Notes under the pieces: model-generated
Databases searched by the model: none
Seen by the model: only the letters and a program-made list of their open reading frames with translations
Told to the model about the DNA's origin: nothing
In this document: positions 16,364-25,286 of the stretch, piece after piece
How the letters are laid out: each line of letters starts with the position of its first letter
Position numbering within the stretch: position 1 is the stretch's first letter
DNA from: Duganella sp. Root1480D1
GTDB lineage: Bacteria; Pseudomonadota; Gammaproteobacteria; Burkholderiales; Burkholderiaceae_D
Assembly (NCBI RefSeq): GCF_001427305.1
Contig: NZ_LMFZ01000007.1
Span: forward strand, 215,547 to 279,546
Length of the DNA: 64,000 nucleotides
Reading direction: 5' to 3'
Program-made: the position numbers and the translations under genes

Positions 16364-17716
16364 TTAGTTTCCGGCAACCACCATCTTCTCGATCAGGATG
16401 GAGCCTGTTTGCTTGGTGCCACGCACCAAAGTATCGGTGCCGATGCCGATGATGTCCTTGAACATGTCCTTCATATTGCCGGCAATGGTGATCTCTTCCA
16501 CCGGATACTGGATCACGCCATTCTCCACCCAGTAACCGGAAGCGCCGCGGCTGTAATCGCCGGTGACATAGTTGGTGCCCTGGCCCATCAATTCGGTGAC
16601 CAGCAGGCCGGTGCCCATCTTGCGCAGCATGCCCGCGAAGTCGTCGTCCTTTTTGGTCTGCGAAGACGTGATGGTCAGGTTGTGCGAACCGCCGGCATTG
16701 CCGGTGGTTTTCATGCCCAGCTTGCGCGCCGAATAGGTCGACAGGAAGTAGCCCTGCAGCACGCCGTTCCTGACCACGTCGCGCTTGTGGGTGCGCACGC
16801 CTTCTTCATCGAACGGGGCGGAACCGATGGCGCCCACCACGTGCGGGTCTTCCTTGATTTGGATGTGCGATGGGAAGATGTCCTTGCCCAGCGAGTCGAC
16901 CAGGAAAGACGACTTGCGGTACAGCGCGCCGCCCGACGTGGCCTGGACGAAGGCGCCCAGCAGGCCGGCAGCCAGTGGCGCCTCGAACAGCACCGGGCAG
17001 GTGCGGGTCGCCAGCTTGCGCGCATTCAGGCGCGCCAGAGAACGTTCCGCGGCATAGCGGCCGACAGCTTCGGCGCTGGCCATTTTCTTTGGATCGCGCA
17101 CCGAGGTGTACCAGTCGTCGCGCTGCATCCTGGCGCCCTTGCCGGCGATCGGGGTCACCGACAGCGTATGGCGCGAATATGGGTAGCCGCCGATGAAGCC
17201 GCGCGAATTGGCCGACACGAAGTGCGACTGCTGCACGTGCACGCCGGCGCCTTCGCTATTGGTCACGCGCGGGTCAACCGCAAAGGCCGCCCCTTCGGCG
17301 CGCTGCGCCAGGGCCACCGCCTCTTCCGTGGAAATCGCCCATGGATAGAACAGTTTCAGGTCTTGCGGGTTCTTTTCCAGCAGCTCTTCTTCCGCCAGGC
17401 CCGCGCAATCGTCTTCCGCCGTGAAGCGGGCGATGTTGTAGGCCGCTTCCACGGTCGCCTTCAGGGAAGCTTGCGAGAAATCGGAAGTGCTGGCATTGCC
17501 GCGTTTCTGGCCGATGAAGACCGTGACGCCGATGCCCTTGTCGCGGTTTTGCTCGATGGTTTCGATCTTGCTCTTGCGGACCGAGACCGAAAGACCGCTG
17601 CCTTCGCTGATTTCGACGGCAGCATCGCTACCGCCCTGCTCGCGCGCGTACTTCAAAACGTCGCGTGCCAGCTGTTTCAACTGGTCCTGGGAATAGGAGA
17701 AGGCGGATTCGCTCAT
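16364..17716 (-). CDS. pmbA: Metalloprotease-family protein PmbA (TldE)
   Basis: 450 aa. PmbA/TldE partners TldD in a cytosolic protease that processes microcin precursors and unfolded peptides; PmbA itself lacks the TldD zinc motif. Family segments are visible: AVEISEGSGLSVSVRKSKIETIEQ pattern near residues 35-60, KGIGVTVFIGQKRGNASTSD, and the C-terminal GASGYWVENGVIQYPVEEIT region. It is divergent from darP, an arrangement common in beta- and gammaproteobacteria, which supports the call. Confidence 0.95.
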   Translation of the reverse strand: MSESAFSYSQDQLKQLARDVLKYAREQGGSDAAVEISEGSGLSVSVRKSKIETIEQNRDKGIGVTVFIGQKRGNASTSDFSQASLKATVEAAYNIARFTAEDDCAGLAEEELLEKNPQDLKLFYPWAISTEEAVALAQRAEGAAFAVDPRVTNSEGAGVHVQQSHFVSANSRGFIGGYPYSRHTLSVTPIAGKGARMQRDDWYTSVRDPKKMASAEAVGRYAAERSLARLNARKLATRTCPVLFEAPLAAGLLGAFVQATSGGALYRKSSFLVDSLGKDIFPSHIQIKEDPHVVGAIGSAPFDEEGVRTHKRDVVRNGVLQGYFLSTYSARKLGMKTTGNAGGSHNLTITSSQTKKDDDFAGMLRKMGTGLLVTELMGQGTNYVTGDYSRGASGYWVENGVIQYPVEEITIAGNMKDMFKDIIGIGTDTLVRGTKQTGSILIEKMVVAGN

Positions 17717-17810
17717 GGGGTCTTTTTGGGGGGCTGGGCGTTAAAACAGTTATCATAGCAGCCGTTTACCGTTTTTACAGGTAGGGTGTGTAAGCCCCTG
17801 CCCCTCTATC

Positions 17811-18419
17811 ATGCCTAATCCAAACCGTGGCTCCTGTGGCTTTCAGTCCAGCGAGTTCGAACAAGAATACGAACGCCCATCCAAAACCGAGATGAAACGC
17901 CAGTCCGACGCCCTGCAGGCACTGGGCAAGGAACTGGTGGAAGCACCGCGCGACCGCGTCAAGCGGGTGCCGATGCCGGAAGACGTGCGCGATGTCATTC
18001 TGGAATGCCAGAATATCAACAATCACGAAGGCCGCCGCCGCCAGATGCAATTCATCGGCAAGAAGATGCGCACCCTGTCGGAAGAGGAAGTGGCGGTCAT
18101 CAAGCGCACCATCGAGGGCTGGAAAGGCGCCTCCAAGGCCGATACCGCCGCCCTGCACGCGCTGGAGCGCCGCCGCGACAAGCTGCTGGCCGACGACAAG
18201 GCCCTGACCGTACTGCTGGAAGAAGCGCCGCACCTGGACGTGCAGCACCTGCGCACCCTGATCCGCAACGCGCGCAAGGAGCAGGCCGAGAACAAGCCGC
18301 CGAAAGCCTACCGCGAAATCTTCCAGATCCTGAAGGACCTGGAAAAGTCGGCTGCTGCCGCTCCGTCGCCAGGCGAGGAGGTTGACGTCGACGCCCCCGA
18401 AGGCGAAGAAGATGAGTGA
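17811..18419 (+). CDS. darP: Ribosome biogenesis factor DarP (YjgA, DUF615)
   Basis: 202 aa. DarP/YjgA binds maturing 50S subunits. The family sequence is clear: KTEMKRQSDALQALGKELVE (about 25-44), RVPMPEDVRDVILECQNINNHEGRRRQMQFIGKKMR pattern (about 52-88), and a C-terminal helix with HLDVQHLRTLIRNAR. The acidic C-terminal tail (EEVDVDAPEGEEDE) is typical in betaproteobacteria. It overlaps mogA by 8 nt and is divergent from pmbA. Confidence 0.95.
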   Translation: MPNPNRGSCGFQSSEFEQEYERPSKTEMKRQSDALQALGKELVEAPRDRVKRVPMPEDVRDVILECQNINNHEGRRRQMQFIGKKMRTLSEEEVAVIKRTIEGWKGASKADTAALHALERRRDKLLADDKALTVLLEEAPHLDVQHLRTLIRNARKEQAENKPPKAYREIFQILKDLEKSAAAAPSPGEEVDVDAPEGEEDE

Positions 18420-19020
18420 CGAGACGCTCGTCGTCGGCCTGGTATCGATCTCCGACCGCGCCAGCGGCGGCGTGTACCAGGACCAGGGCATTCCGGCGCT
18501 GGAAGAGTGGCTGCGTAGTGCGCTGACCACCCCGCTGCGCTTCGAAACGCGCCTGATTCCCGATGAACGTGCACAGATCGAGTCCACCCTGGTGGAGCTG
18601 GTCGACAACGCGCGCTGCCACCTGGTGCTGACCACTGGCGGTACCGGCCCGGCGCGCCGCGACGTGACGCCGGAAGCTACTTTATCCATCGCCACCAAGG
18701 AAATGCCGGGCTTCGGCGAACAGATGCGCCAGGTCAGCCTGGCCTTCGTGCCGACCGCCATCCTGTCGCGCCAGGTCGCCGTGATCCGCGAAACCGCCGA
18801 CCACGCTGCCTTGGTGATCAACCTGCCGGGACAGCCGAAAGCCATCAAGGAAACCCTGGAAGGCTTGAAGGACGCCGACGGCAAGCAGTTGGTCGGCGGC
18901 GTGTTCGCAGCCGTCCCCTACTGCATCGACCTGATCGGCGGCCCTTACGCCGAAACCAACGACGCCGTATGCAAGGCATTCCGCCCCAAATCCGCCATTC
19001 GCAAGAAGGACAACGCATGA
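18412..19020 (+). CDS. mogA: Molybdopterin adenylyltransferase MogA
   Basis: 202 aa. MogA adenylates molybdopterin before molybdenum insertion. The MoCF domain carries the signature TTGGTGPARRDVTPEAT (about residues 78-94) and the metal/substrate-loop segment NLPGQPKAIKETL. ATG 18412 is used because an upstream start would lie inside darP; the two genes overlap by 8 nt. MogA would serve molybdoenzymes such as the PaoABC-type oxidoreductase encoded 4-8 kb away (a functional link, not an operon). Confidence 0.94.
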   Translation: MSDETLVVGLVSISDRASGGVYQDQGIPALEEWLRSALTTPLRFETRLIPDERAQIESTLVELVDNARCHLVLTTGGTGPARRDVTPEATLSIATKEMPGFGEQMRQVSLAFVPTAILSRQVAVIRETADHAALVINLPGQPKAIKETLEGLKDADGKQLVGGVFAAVPYCIDLIGGPYAETNDAVCKAFRPKSAIRKKDNA

Positions 19021-19688
19021 CCCACCTGCTCGAATCCATCGTCCGCGACACCGCCCCCAACCCGGAATATTCCGTGATCTGGATGCACGGCCTGGGCGAC
19101 AGCGGCGCCGGCTGGGCTGGTGCCGTTCATGAGCTGGACTTGCGCGGCCTGCCGGGCATCCGCTTCATCTTCCCGCATGCCAACCACATGCCGGTGACGC
19201 TCAATGGCGGCTACGTCATGCGTTCCTGGTACGACATCATCAGCATCGAGCCTGGCGAGCGCCGCGAAGACGAAAAGGGCCTGCGCGAATCGCAGATCCT
19301 GGTCGACGCCCTGATCGAGCACGAAATCGCGCGCGGCGTGCCTGCCAGCCGCATCGTGCTGGGCGGCTTCTCTCAAGGCTGCGCCATGACGCTGCAGGCG
19401 GGCTTACGCTTTCCGCAAAAGCTGGCGGGCCTGATGTGCCTTTCAGGCTACCTGCCGTTGGCCGACAAGGTCGCTGCAGAGCGCCATGCCGCCAACCAGG
19501 ACGCCCCGCTCTTGATGGTGCACGGCACGATGGACCCGGTCATCCCGATCGGCCGCGCCATCGCGTCGCGCGACCTGCTCAAGCAACTGGGCTACCAGGT
19601 CGAATGGCATGACTACCCGATGCCGCACGCGTCCTGCGCTGAAGAATTCGATCACATCTCGGCATGGCTGAAGAAAGTGCTCGCATAA
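19017..19688 (+). CDS. Carboxylesterase (alpha/beta hydrolase, phospholipase/carboxylesterase family)
   Basis: 223 aa cytosolic esterase of the PF02230 type. The nucleophile elbow is GFSQG (S119), preceded by MHGLGDSG (oxyanion region, 23-30). The acid is likely D in HGTMDPVIP, and the base is H in PMPHASC. Length is normal for the family. The start overlaps the mogA stop as ATGA, so the genes are translationally coupled. Confidence 0.92.
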   Translation: MTHLLESIVRDTAPNPEYSVIWMHGLGDSGAGWAGAVHELDLRGLPGIRFIFPHANHMPVTLNGGYVMRSWYDIISIEPGERREDEKGLRESQILVDALIEHEIARGVPASRIVLGGFSQGCAMTLQAGLRFPQKLAGLMCLSGYLPLADKVAAERHAANQDAPLLMVHGTMDPVIPIGRAIASRDLLKQLGYQVEWHDYPMPHASCAEEFDHISAWLKKVLA

Positions 19689-20536
19689 AACGGTGCCCTG
19701 CGCGCGACCGCCGGCCTTTCTGCTCCGGGCTGGCGGTGTGCCTTGTCGCCACCGCCGCCGGCGCGACCGACGCCCCCTGGTGCGACCGCCTCGCCACACG
19801 CTTGCCGACCGTGTCGGCAGCGAGCTGCCGGCAAAGTGCCGTCCTGCCAAGCGGCGCCCGATCCACCAATGGCTTCCCCATCCTTGAGCGCGACATCGCG
19901 GCCAGCGTCGCCGGCGCGGCTGGAGCCAATCCGCCGCGCGTGCTGCTCCTGGGCGGCATCCACGGCGACGAACCCAGCGCTTCCGCCCTGGTCTTCCGCT
20001 GGCTGCAAACCATGGACACCCCGACCGCCCAGCGCCTGCACTGGAAAGTCGCGCCGCTGCTGAACCCTGATGGTCTGCTGGCCGCCAGACCGCAACGCGT
20101 GAACGCCCGCGGCGTAGACCTGAACCGCAATTTTCCCACGCCAGGCTGGCAGCGCGAGGCCCCGCGCTACTGGGCCAAAGTCACCCGCAGCGACCCACGC
20201 CGCTTCCCCGGCAAGAACCCGCTGTCGGAACCGGAGAGCCGCTGGGTGCACGACACCATCGAGCGCTTCCGCCCCGACCTGATCGTATCCGTGCACGCGC
20301 CGTTCGGCGTGCTGGATTTCGACGGCGAAACGGAGCCGCCGCGCAAATTCGGCCGTTTGAATTATCGGAAAGTGGGTGTGTATCCGGGCTCGCTGGGCAA
20401 TTACAGCGGCCAGCACAAGCAAGTGCCGGTGATCACCATCGAACTGCCACACGCCCAGGCCATGCCGCCGGACGCCGAAGTGCAGCGCATCTGGCTCGAC
20501 ATGCTGGAGTGGATCAAGGTCAACGTCGGGCGCTGA
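19664..20536 (+). CDS. M14 family zinc peptidase (MpaA-like murein peptide amidase candidate)
   Basis: 290 aa. Zinc ligands appear as GGIHGDEP (H100, E103) and H211 in SVHAPFG; NPDG (134-137), VDLNRNFP (151-158) and the catalytic Glu in ITIELPHA complete the M14 pattern. The N-terminus has a hydrophobic stretch (about 21-34, SGLAVCLVATAAGATD) preceded by basic residues, consistent with export. The compact size resembles MpaA, which trims murein tripeptides, but the substrate is inferred. It overlaps the upstream esterase gene by 25 nt. Confidence 0.82.
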   Translation: MAEESARIKRCPARDRRPFCSGLAVCLVATAAGATDAPWCDRLATRLPTVSAASCRQSAVLPSGARSTNGFPILERDIAASVAGAAGANPPRVLLLGGIHGDEPSASALVFRWLQTMDTPTAQRLHWKVAPLLNPDGLLAARPQRVNARGVDLNRNFPTPGWQREAPRYWAKVTRSDPRRFPGKNPLSEPESRWVHDTIERFRPDLIVSVHAPFGVLDFDGETEPPRKFGRLNYRKVGVYPGSLGNYSGQHKQVPVITIELPHAQAMPPDAEVQRIWLDMLEWIKVNVGR

Positions 20537-21074
20537 CCACGCGCAGCCAGGGCCAGCGTGCGCAATACGATGCTGCCTTTTGCTCGAACAGGTCGAGATA
20601 CGGCGTCAACGGGTTGAAAGCCAGTACGCCTTCATACAGTATTTCGAGGCCGTTTGGCGCGTAGACCCCATCCGGGGAAATGCCGACGCATGTCGCCGGC
20701 ATCAGGAAGCGGTCAATCCCGTCGCTTGCGCTGTGCAGCGCGGGATATGGATGTCCAAAGAACGATTCGTACCAGGTGTGGACGCGGGCCTGGTTTGCTA
20801 CTTCAATCGGAACACCCAGGTCAGCGAACAATGCATCGACACGTGCCTGCACATCCTGCTCGCCTTTTTCGCTAAGGTCGGCATGATCGAAATAGAACAA
20901 GTCGTAGTCCTTGATATCCGCCTCGGGAGCGCGCCCGGCCTGAAGATTCCAGACCGTCTGGAACAGGCAGCCCGCCACCAGCCAGCTATCTGGAAGGTCA
21001 AGCGCAGCCCAGCGTTCGAGAATGGCGCGATTGTTACTGTTGGCCAGTACGTCGGCGCGAAAACGGTCGTGCAC
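20520..21074 (-). CDS. Nucleotidyltransferase family protein (DUF925/NTP_transf_6 type)
   Basis: 184 aa, GTG start at 21074 immediately after the ohrR-like stop. The segments WLVAGCLFQTVWNLQAG and IKDYDLFYFD carry the paired acidic residues of a minimal nucleotidyltransferase (D..D in DYDLFYFD). The family is widespread and uncharacterised. It is probably the third gene of the minus-strand unit hydrolase - MarR regulator - nucleotidyltransferase. The 3' end overlaps the convergent M14 gene by 17 nt. Confidence 0.85.
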   Translation of the reverse strand: MHDRFRADVLANSNNRAILERWAALDLPDSWLVAGCLFQTVWNLQAGRAPEADIKDYDLFYFDHADLSEKGEQDVQARVDALFADLGVPIEVANQARVHTWYESFFGHPYPALHSASDGIDRFLMPATCVGISPDGVYAPNGLEILYEGVLAFNPLTPYLDLFEQKAASYCARWPWLRVVSARR

Positions 21075-21521
21075 TCAGTCGCCTTCCCTGGCGCCGAGAT
21101 TGCGGCTTAATTTATCGAGTCCTGCCGCCAGCCGCTCCACGTCGCCCGCGGTGATGGCACAAGCTTGCGCAATCTGCTCGCTCACTTTCAAGCCGTCGGC
21201 TCGCAGCTTGCGGCCTTTCTCGGTCAGCGTCAGCACGCGGTTGCGCTCATCGTTCGGATCGCGGTCGCGCACCAGGTAGCCTTCCGCCTCCAGCCGCTTG
21301 ACCAGCGGCGTGATCGAACCGGGGTCCTGCTGCAAACGCTCGGCCAGCCCCTTGATGCCCAAGCCCTCCTCCTCCCACAACACCACCATCACCAGATACT
21401 GGGGATAGGTCAGGTTGAGCGGAGCCAGAATGGGTTTGTAAAGCTGCGTCATCTTCAGCGAAGTCGAATACAGCTTGAAGCAAAGATGCTGGTCCAGCGT
21501 GGGGGGCGTGCGTTTTTCCAT
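21075..21521 (-). CDS. ohrR: MarR family regulator, OhrR-like
   Basis: 148 aa. OhrR senses organic hydroperoxides through an N-terminal cysteine. Here C14 lies in the signature DQHLCFKLYSTSLKM, followed by LTYPQYLVMVVLWE and the winged-helix recognition region DPGSITPLVKRLEAEGYL. ATG 21521 is preferred over one 9 codons upstream because OhrR proteins begin near this point. The usual partner ohr is absent; instead the upstream gene encodes a secreted alpha/beta hydrolase. So OhrR-type sensing is likely but the target is uncertain. Confidence 0.85.
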   Translation of the reverse strand: MEKRTPPTLDQHLCFKLYSTSLKMTQLYKPILAPLNLTYPQYLVMVVLWEEEGLGIKGLAERLQQDPGSITPLVKRLEAEGYLVRDRDPNDERNRVLTLTEKGRKLRADGLKVSEQIAQACAITAGDVERLAAGLDKLSRNLGAREGD

Positions 21522-21553
21522 GGCGCGTACTGTAGCACAGCCCCCCATTGGGA

Positions 21554-22309
21554 CTATCGCTTGACCGCAGCCAGGATCACCTTGGCCACCGCTTCCGGTT
21601 GCGACGCCATCGGCACGTGGCTGGTCGGCAGCGTGGTGGTGGTCGCGTTGATCTTGGCGGCAAAGGATTTCTGCAGGCCCGGGTCGATCATGCGGTCCTT
21701 GGAAGCGACGATGTAGTAGCTAGGCTTGACCTTCCATGCCGCCACGTCCACCTTGTCGCCAAAGGCGCTGGCCTTGATCGGGCCCTGGGTTGCAGTCATC
21801 AGGCGATGCTCGGCGGGGCTCAGGTCTTGCGCGAAGTTGACCGCCATCGATTCGGCCGACAGGTAGAAGAAGCCGTTGTTGTCGGGTTTGAGGGATGCGA
21901 TGCCAGGTGGCAGCGGGAAGTCTTTGCCCAGCTCACCAACCACTTCGCCTTCCGACGGTGCGAAGGCGGCCACATAGACCAGCGATTTCACCTTGTCGCT
22001 GGCGCCAGCCTGGGTGATCACGGCGCCGCCCCAGGAGTGGCCAACCAACACCACTTTGCCGCTCTGCGCATCGATCACGCGCTGGGCAAAGGCCACGTCG
22101 TCCGCCAGGGAGGTCAGCGGGTTCTGTACCGAAACCACTTTCACGCCTTGCTTCTGCAGGATCGGGATCACCTTGTTCCAGGCCGAGCCGTCGGCGAAAG
22201 CGCCGTGCACCAGCACGACAGTGGTGTCTTCTGCAGCGTGGGCAGGAACCAGGGCGGCACCGGCAACCAGGGAAGCGGCGAACAGGGCGGATTTGATGGA
22301 CGATTTCAT
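21554..22309 (-). CDS. Secreted alpha/beta hydrolase
   Basis: 251 aa. Signal peptide MKSSIKSALFAASLVAGAAL...AHA, then an alpha/beta hydrolase of the EstC-like type: VVLVHGAFADGSAW (oxyanion loop), nucleophile elbow VGHSWGG, and C-terminal histidine in TSHVPM. ATG 22309 is preceded by AAGGAG (in AAGGAGTTTTGCC), which makes it clearly better than a start 23 codons upstream. It is first in a three-gene minus-strand unit with the OhrR-like regulator, suggesting peroxide- or stress-linked expression. Confidence 0.85.
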   Translation of the reverse strand: MKSSIKSALFAASLVAGAALVPAHAAEDTTVVLVHGAFADGSAWNKVIPILQKQGVKVVSVQNPLTSLADDVAFAQRVIDAQSGKVVLVGHSWGGAVITQAGASDKVKSLVYVAAFAPSEGEVVGELGKDFPLPPGIASLKPDNNGFFYLSAESMAVNFAQDLSPAEHRLMTATQGPIKASAFGDKVDVAAWKVKPSYYIVASKDRMIDPGLQKSFAAKINATTTTLPTSHVPMASQPEAVAKVILAAVKR

Positions 22310-22532
22310 GGCAAAACTCCTTATGTGTAGTGTGTTAATGATTAGCGCGCTCAGCGCATGGATAGAAATATAGCGCACAATTCTTTAGCGTGCAAATTAT
22401 TTTTACGGCATGGTCGTTCGCAAATTGTGGCTATTCCATCACTGATTTCGGGGGCCTGGTCAGGAAACGTTGTAAAACCTTATTCCACGTGTGATGATCG
22501 CGCATTATCTTTTTCACCACACAAACTTCATT

Positions 22533-23084
22533 ATGGCAACATCGATCAACGGCATTGGCACCACGTTTTACGGCCAGTCGGATTTCGAATCCGATGGCTC
22601 TTTCATCACGACCAAATGGGTCATATTTGCTTACCTGCCTATCGTCCCGACGGGCAGCCTGCGGGTACGCTATGCGGAAGACCAGGGCTTCTTTTCAACG
22701 GGCACCAGTTACGAGGTGCTGATGGAGCTGCCGATTGAAATCCCCCAGGTGCTGAGGATCTGGGGATATGTCCTCAGTTTCGGCTTGCTGCTTTCCCTGC
22801 TGTCCAAAGGGCCGGACGCCATATGGAAATTCGTCATCTTTGGCGGCATGGCAGCGCTGCCATACACCTTGCGCCGGTATGCCAAGCGCAGGGCGGAAGC
22901 CGGTACGGTGGATCTGCCGCCACAACGCAAGACCGGTACTGCACCGGCGGTCAAAACGCGGCTCGAAGACCTGCCACGTGTGTCGACGTGCCCGAAGTGC
23001 AGGTACACGCGAAAACCCGACGATTACGCACCCGCCTGGCAATGCCCAAGCTGCAAGGTCGCCTACAACAAAGTGTCAAATTAA
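22533..23084 (+). CDS. Membrane-associated zinc-ribbon hypothetical protein
   Basis: 183 aa. The N-terminal region (MATSINGIGTTFYGQSDFES, then TKWVIFAYLPIVPTGSLRV) belongs to a recurrent uncharacterised family. A hydrophobic segment lies near residues 73-85 with a second at about 92-105. The C-terminus carries a zinc ribbon, CPKC (about 153-156) and CPSC (about 173-176). ATG 22533 follows a divergent-promoter region of about 220 bp shared with the hydrolase at 22309. The last 9 nt overlap the convergent paoC end. Function unknown. Confidence 0.7.
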   Translation: MATSINGIGTTFYGQSDFESDGSFITTKWVIFAYLPIVPTGSLRVRYAEDQGFFSTGTSYEVLMELPIEIPQVLRIWGYVLSFGLLLSLLSKGPDAIWKFVIFGGMAALPYTLRRYAKRRAEAGTVDLPPQRKTGTAPAVKTRLEDLPRVSTCPKCRYTRKPDDYAPAWQCPSCKVAYNKVSN

Positions 23085-25286
23085 CTTATCCAGCGTGACC
23101 GGCAGGTCGCGCACCCGTTTGCCGGTGGCGTGATAAACGGCATTCGCCACTGCGGCAGCCACGCCAACAATGCCGATCTCGCCGATGCCACGCGCGCCCA
23201 GTTCGTTGAAATGGGTGTCGTTACCCGGCAGCGCCACCACGTCGATCTCGCCGATGTCGGCATTCACCGGCACATGGTAGTCGGCCAGGTTGGCGTTGGC
23301 AGCCCGGCCGTAGCGCCAATCCATCTCGGTCTTCTCCATCAGCGCCATGCCCAGGCCCCACACGATGCCGCCGATGAACTGGCTGCGCGCGGTCTTGGCG
23401 TTCAGCACCGTGCCCACGTCGTAGCAGGCCACGACGCGGGGCACGCGCACCGTGCCAAGGTCGGGGTCGACCTGCACTTCCACGAACACGGCGCCGAAGG
23501 AATGCATGGAATACTGCCTCTTCTCCTCACCCGGCTTGGCTTCCGCATCACCGCTGACGGCCTGTCCGCCATTGCGGGCGATGACCGCCGCCATCGGTTC
23601 GCCGCGTTCCGGTGTGGCGCGCAGCCGCAGCCAGCCACCTGCTGCTTCCACCTCGGCGGCATTGAAGCCATGCAGCGGCGAGGCTTTGTCGGCTACTGCC
23701 AGCGTTACCAGCTTGTCGCGCGCTGCGATGCAGGCGCGATGCACGGCCGGGCCAACGCTGGCTGCCGTCATCGAGCCGCCCGACACCGGCGCCTCCGGCA
23801 TTTCGGTATCGCCCAGCTCAAAGCGCACTTTTTCCAGCGGCAGTCCAAGTGCATCCGCCGCCACCTGGGTCATGATGGTATAGGTGCCGGTGCCGATATC
23901 CTGCGAGCCGCAGCGCACCAATGCCGTACCGTCCGGCGCGATGCTGGCCCAGGCTTTGGCCGGCATGCGGTTGGCCGGATAGGTGGCGGTGGCCATGCCC
24001 CAGCCGAGCAGGGTGCGGCCGGCTTTCATCGAACGCGGCGCTGATGTGCGCTTGGCCCAGCCGAAGCGTTCCGCAGCAACCTTGTAGCATTCGCGCAGTT
24101 GCTTGGCCGAGAAGGGAATGTTCTTTTCCGGGTCCTGCTCGGCGTAATTCTGCAGACGCAGAGCAACCGGGTCCATGTTCAGCGCATACGCCATTTCGTC
24201 GATGGCGCATTCGAGGGCGAAACTGCCGGTTGCCTCTCCCGGTGCGCGCATATAAGTCGGCACGCCGACATTCAACGTGGCCAGTTGCTGCGTGGTTTGC
24301 AGGCTGTCGCTGGCGTACATGATGCGGGTCGGAGAGCTGCATGGCTCGGTGAAGTCGTCTTGCACGGAAGTGTGCGAAATCGTGTCGTGCACCACCGCCA
24401 GCAGGCGTCCTTCAGCGCTGGCGCCAACGCGGAAGCGCTGCTCCGTCATCGGCCGGGCGCCGACTGGCGCGAACATCTGCGGCCGTTCGAGCGCCAGCTT
24501 GACGGGACGCCCTACCATGCGTGCTGCCATGGCGGCCAGTACCACGTGCGACCACATATTGCCCTTGCAGCCAAACCCGCCGCCGACATAGGGCGATACC
24601 ACCCTCACCTTTTCCGGCGGAATGCCGAGCGCGCGGGCACAGTTTTTCTTCACGCCGGACACGTATTGCGTGGCGTCGTACAGCGTCAGGCGGTCACCAT
24701 CCCAGGCAGCGATGGTGGCATGCGGCTCCATCGGGTTATGGTTCTCGACCGGCGTGGTGTATAAAACATCGATGCGCTGGGCCGCCTGCGACAGGCCGGC
24801 CTGCACATTGCCGCGCTGTGTCTGCATGGGCCGGTCCGGCTGCTCCTTCGGCTTGCGCAGCTTGCGCTTGGCGGCCTGGAAGTCCAGCAGCGCCGGCGCC
24901 AGCACGTAACGCACCTTGATGGCGCGTGCCGCATCCTGCGCCTGTTCCAGCGTCTCCGCTACCACCACTGCAATTGGCTGGCCGTTGTATTTGATTTCGT
25001 CGTCCTGCAACAGGTTCAATTTTGGCGGCGGCGGCTTCTGCTCTTCTCCGCCGGGCTTCTCGCGCGGCAGGCGCGGAGCGTTCTTGTGCGTCATGATTGC
25101 CAGCACGCCGCGCATGCCGCTGGCGCGTGCCGTGTCGATCACGCTGATGCTGCCCTTGGCAATGGTGCTGAGCACCAGCACGGCATGCGCCACTCGCGGC
25201 AGCGCGTGTTCGGCGGCGAAAGTGGCTGCGCCGGTCACCTTCAGGCGGCCGTCAGTGCGGGGAACTGCCTGTCCAATCTGTTTCAT
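23076..25286 (-). CDS. paoC: Molybdopterin-binding subunit of aldehyde oxidoreductase (PaoC-like)
   Basis: 736 aa large subunit of the xanthine oxidase family, binding the molybdenum cofactor. The N-terminus is RTDGRLKVTGAATFAAEH, a standard opening. The cofactor loop GGGFGCKGNMWSH and, near the C-terminus, GARGIGEIGI with the catalytic glutamate support function. ATG 25286 overlaps the paoB stop (ATGA), whereas a longer reading would lie inside paoB. In E. coli the PaoABC enzyme detoxifies aromatic aldehydes in the periplasm. No PaoD/XdhC-type chaperone gene is adjacent. Confidence 0.9.
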   Translation of the reverse strand: MKQIGQAVPRTDGRLKVTGAATFAAEHALPRVAHAVLVLSTIAKGSISVIDTARASGMRGVLAIMTHKNAPRLPREKPGGEEQKPPPPKLNLLQDDEIKYNGQPIAVVVAETLEQAQDAARAIKVRYVLAPALLDFQAAKRKLRKPKEQPDRPMQTQRGNVQAGLSQAAQRIDVLYTTPVENHNPMEPHATIAAWDGDRLTLYDATQYVSGVKKNCARALGIPPEKVRVVSPYVGGGFGCKGNMWSHVVLAAMAARMVGRPVKLALERPQMFAPVGARPMTEQRFRVGASAEGRLLAVVHDTISHTSVQDDFTEPCSSPTRIMYASDSLQTTQQLATLNVGVPTYMRAPGEATGSFALECAIDEMAYALNMDPVALRLQNYAEQDPEKNIPFSAKQLRECYKVAAERFGWAKRTSAPRSMKAGRTLLGWGMATATYPANRMPAKAWASIAPDGTALVRCGSQDIGTGTYTIMTQVAADALGLPLEKVRFELGDTEMPEAPVSGGSMTAASVGPAVHRACIAARDKLVTLAVADKASPLHGFNAAEVEAAGGWLRLRATPERGEPMAAVIARNGGQAVSGDAEAKPGEEKRQYSMHSFGAVFVEVQVDPDLGTVRVPRVVACYDVGTVLNAKTARSQFIGGIVWGLGMALMEKTEMDWRYGRAANANLADYHVPVNADIGEIDVVALPGNDTHFNELGARGIGEIGIVGVAAAVANAVYHATGKRVRDLPVTLDKLI

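Noticed and set aside
22310-22532. OhrR-type operator between the secreted hydrolase and the zinc-ribbon protein
   Set aside because: ACAATT and AAATTGT fragments occur, but no full inverted repeat of the TACAATT-AATTGTA kind is present.
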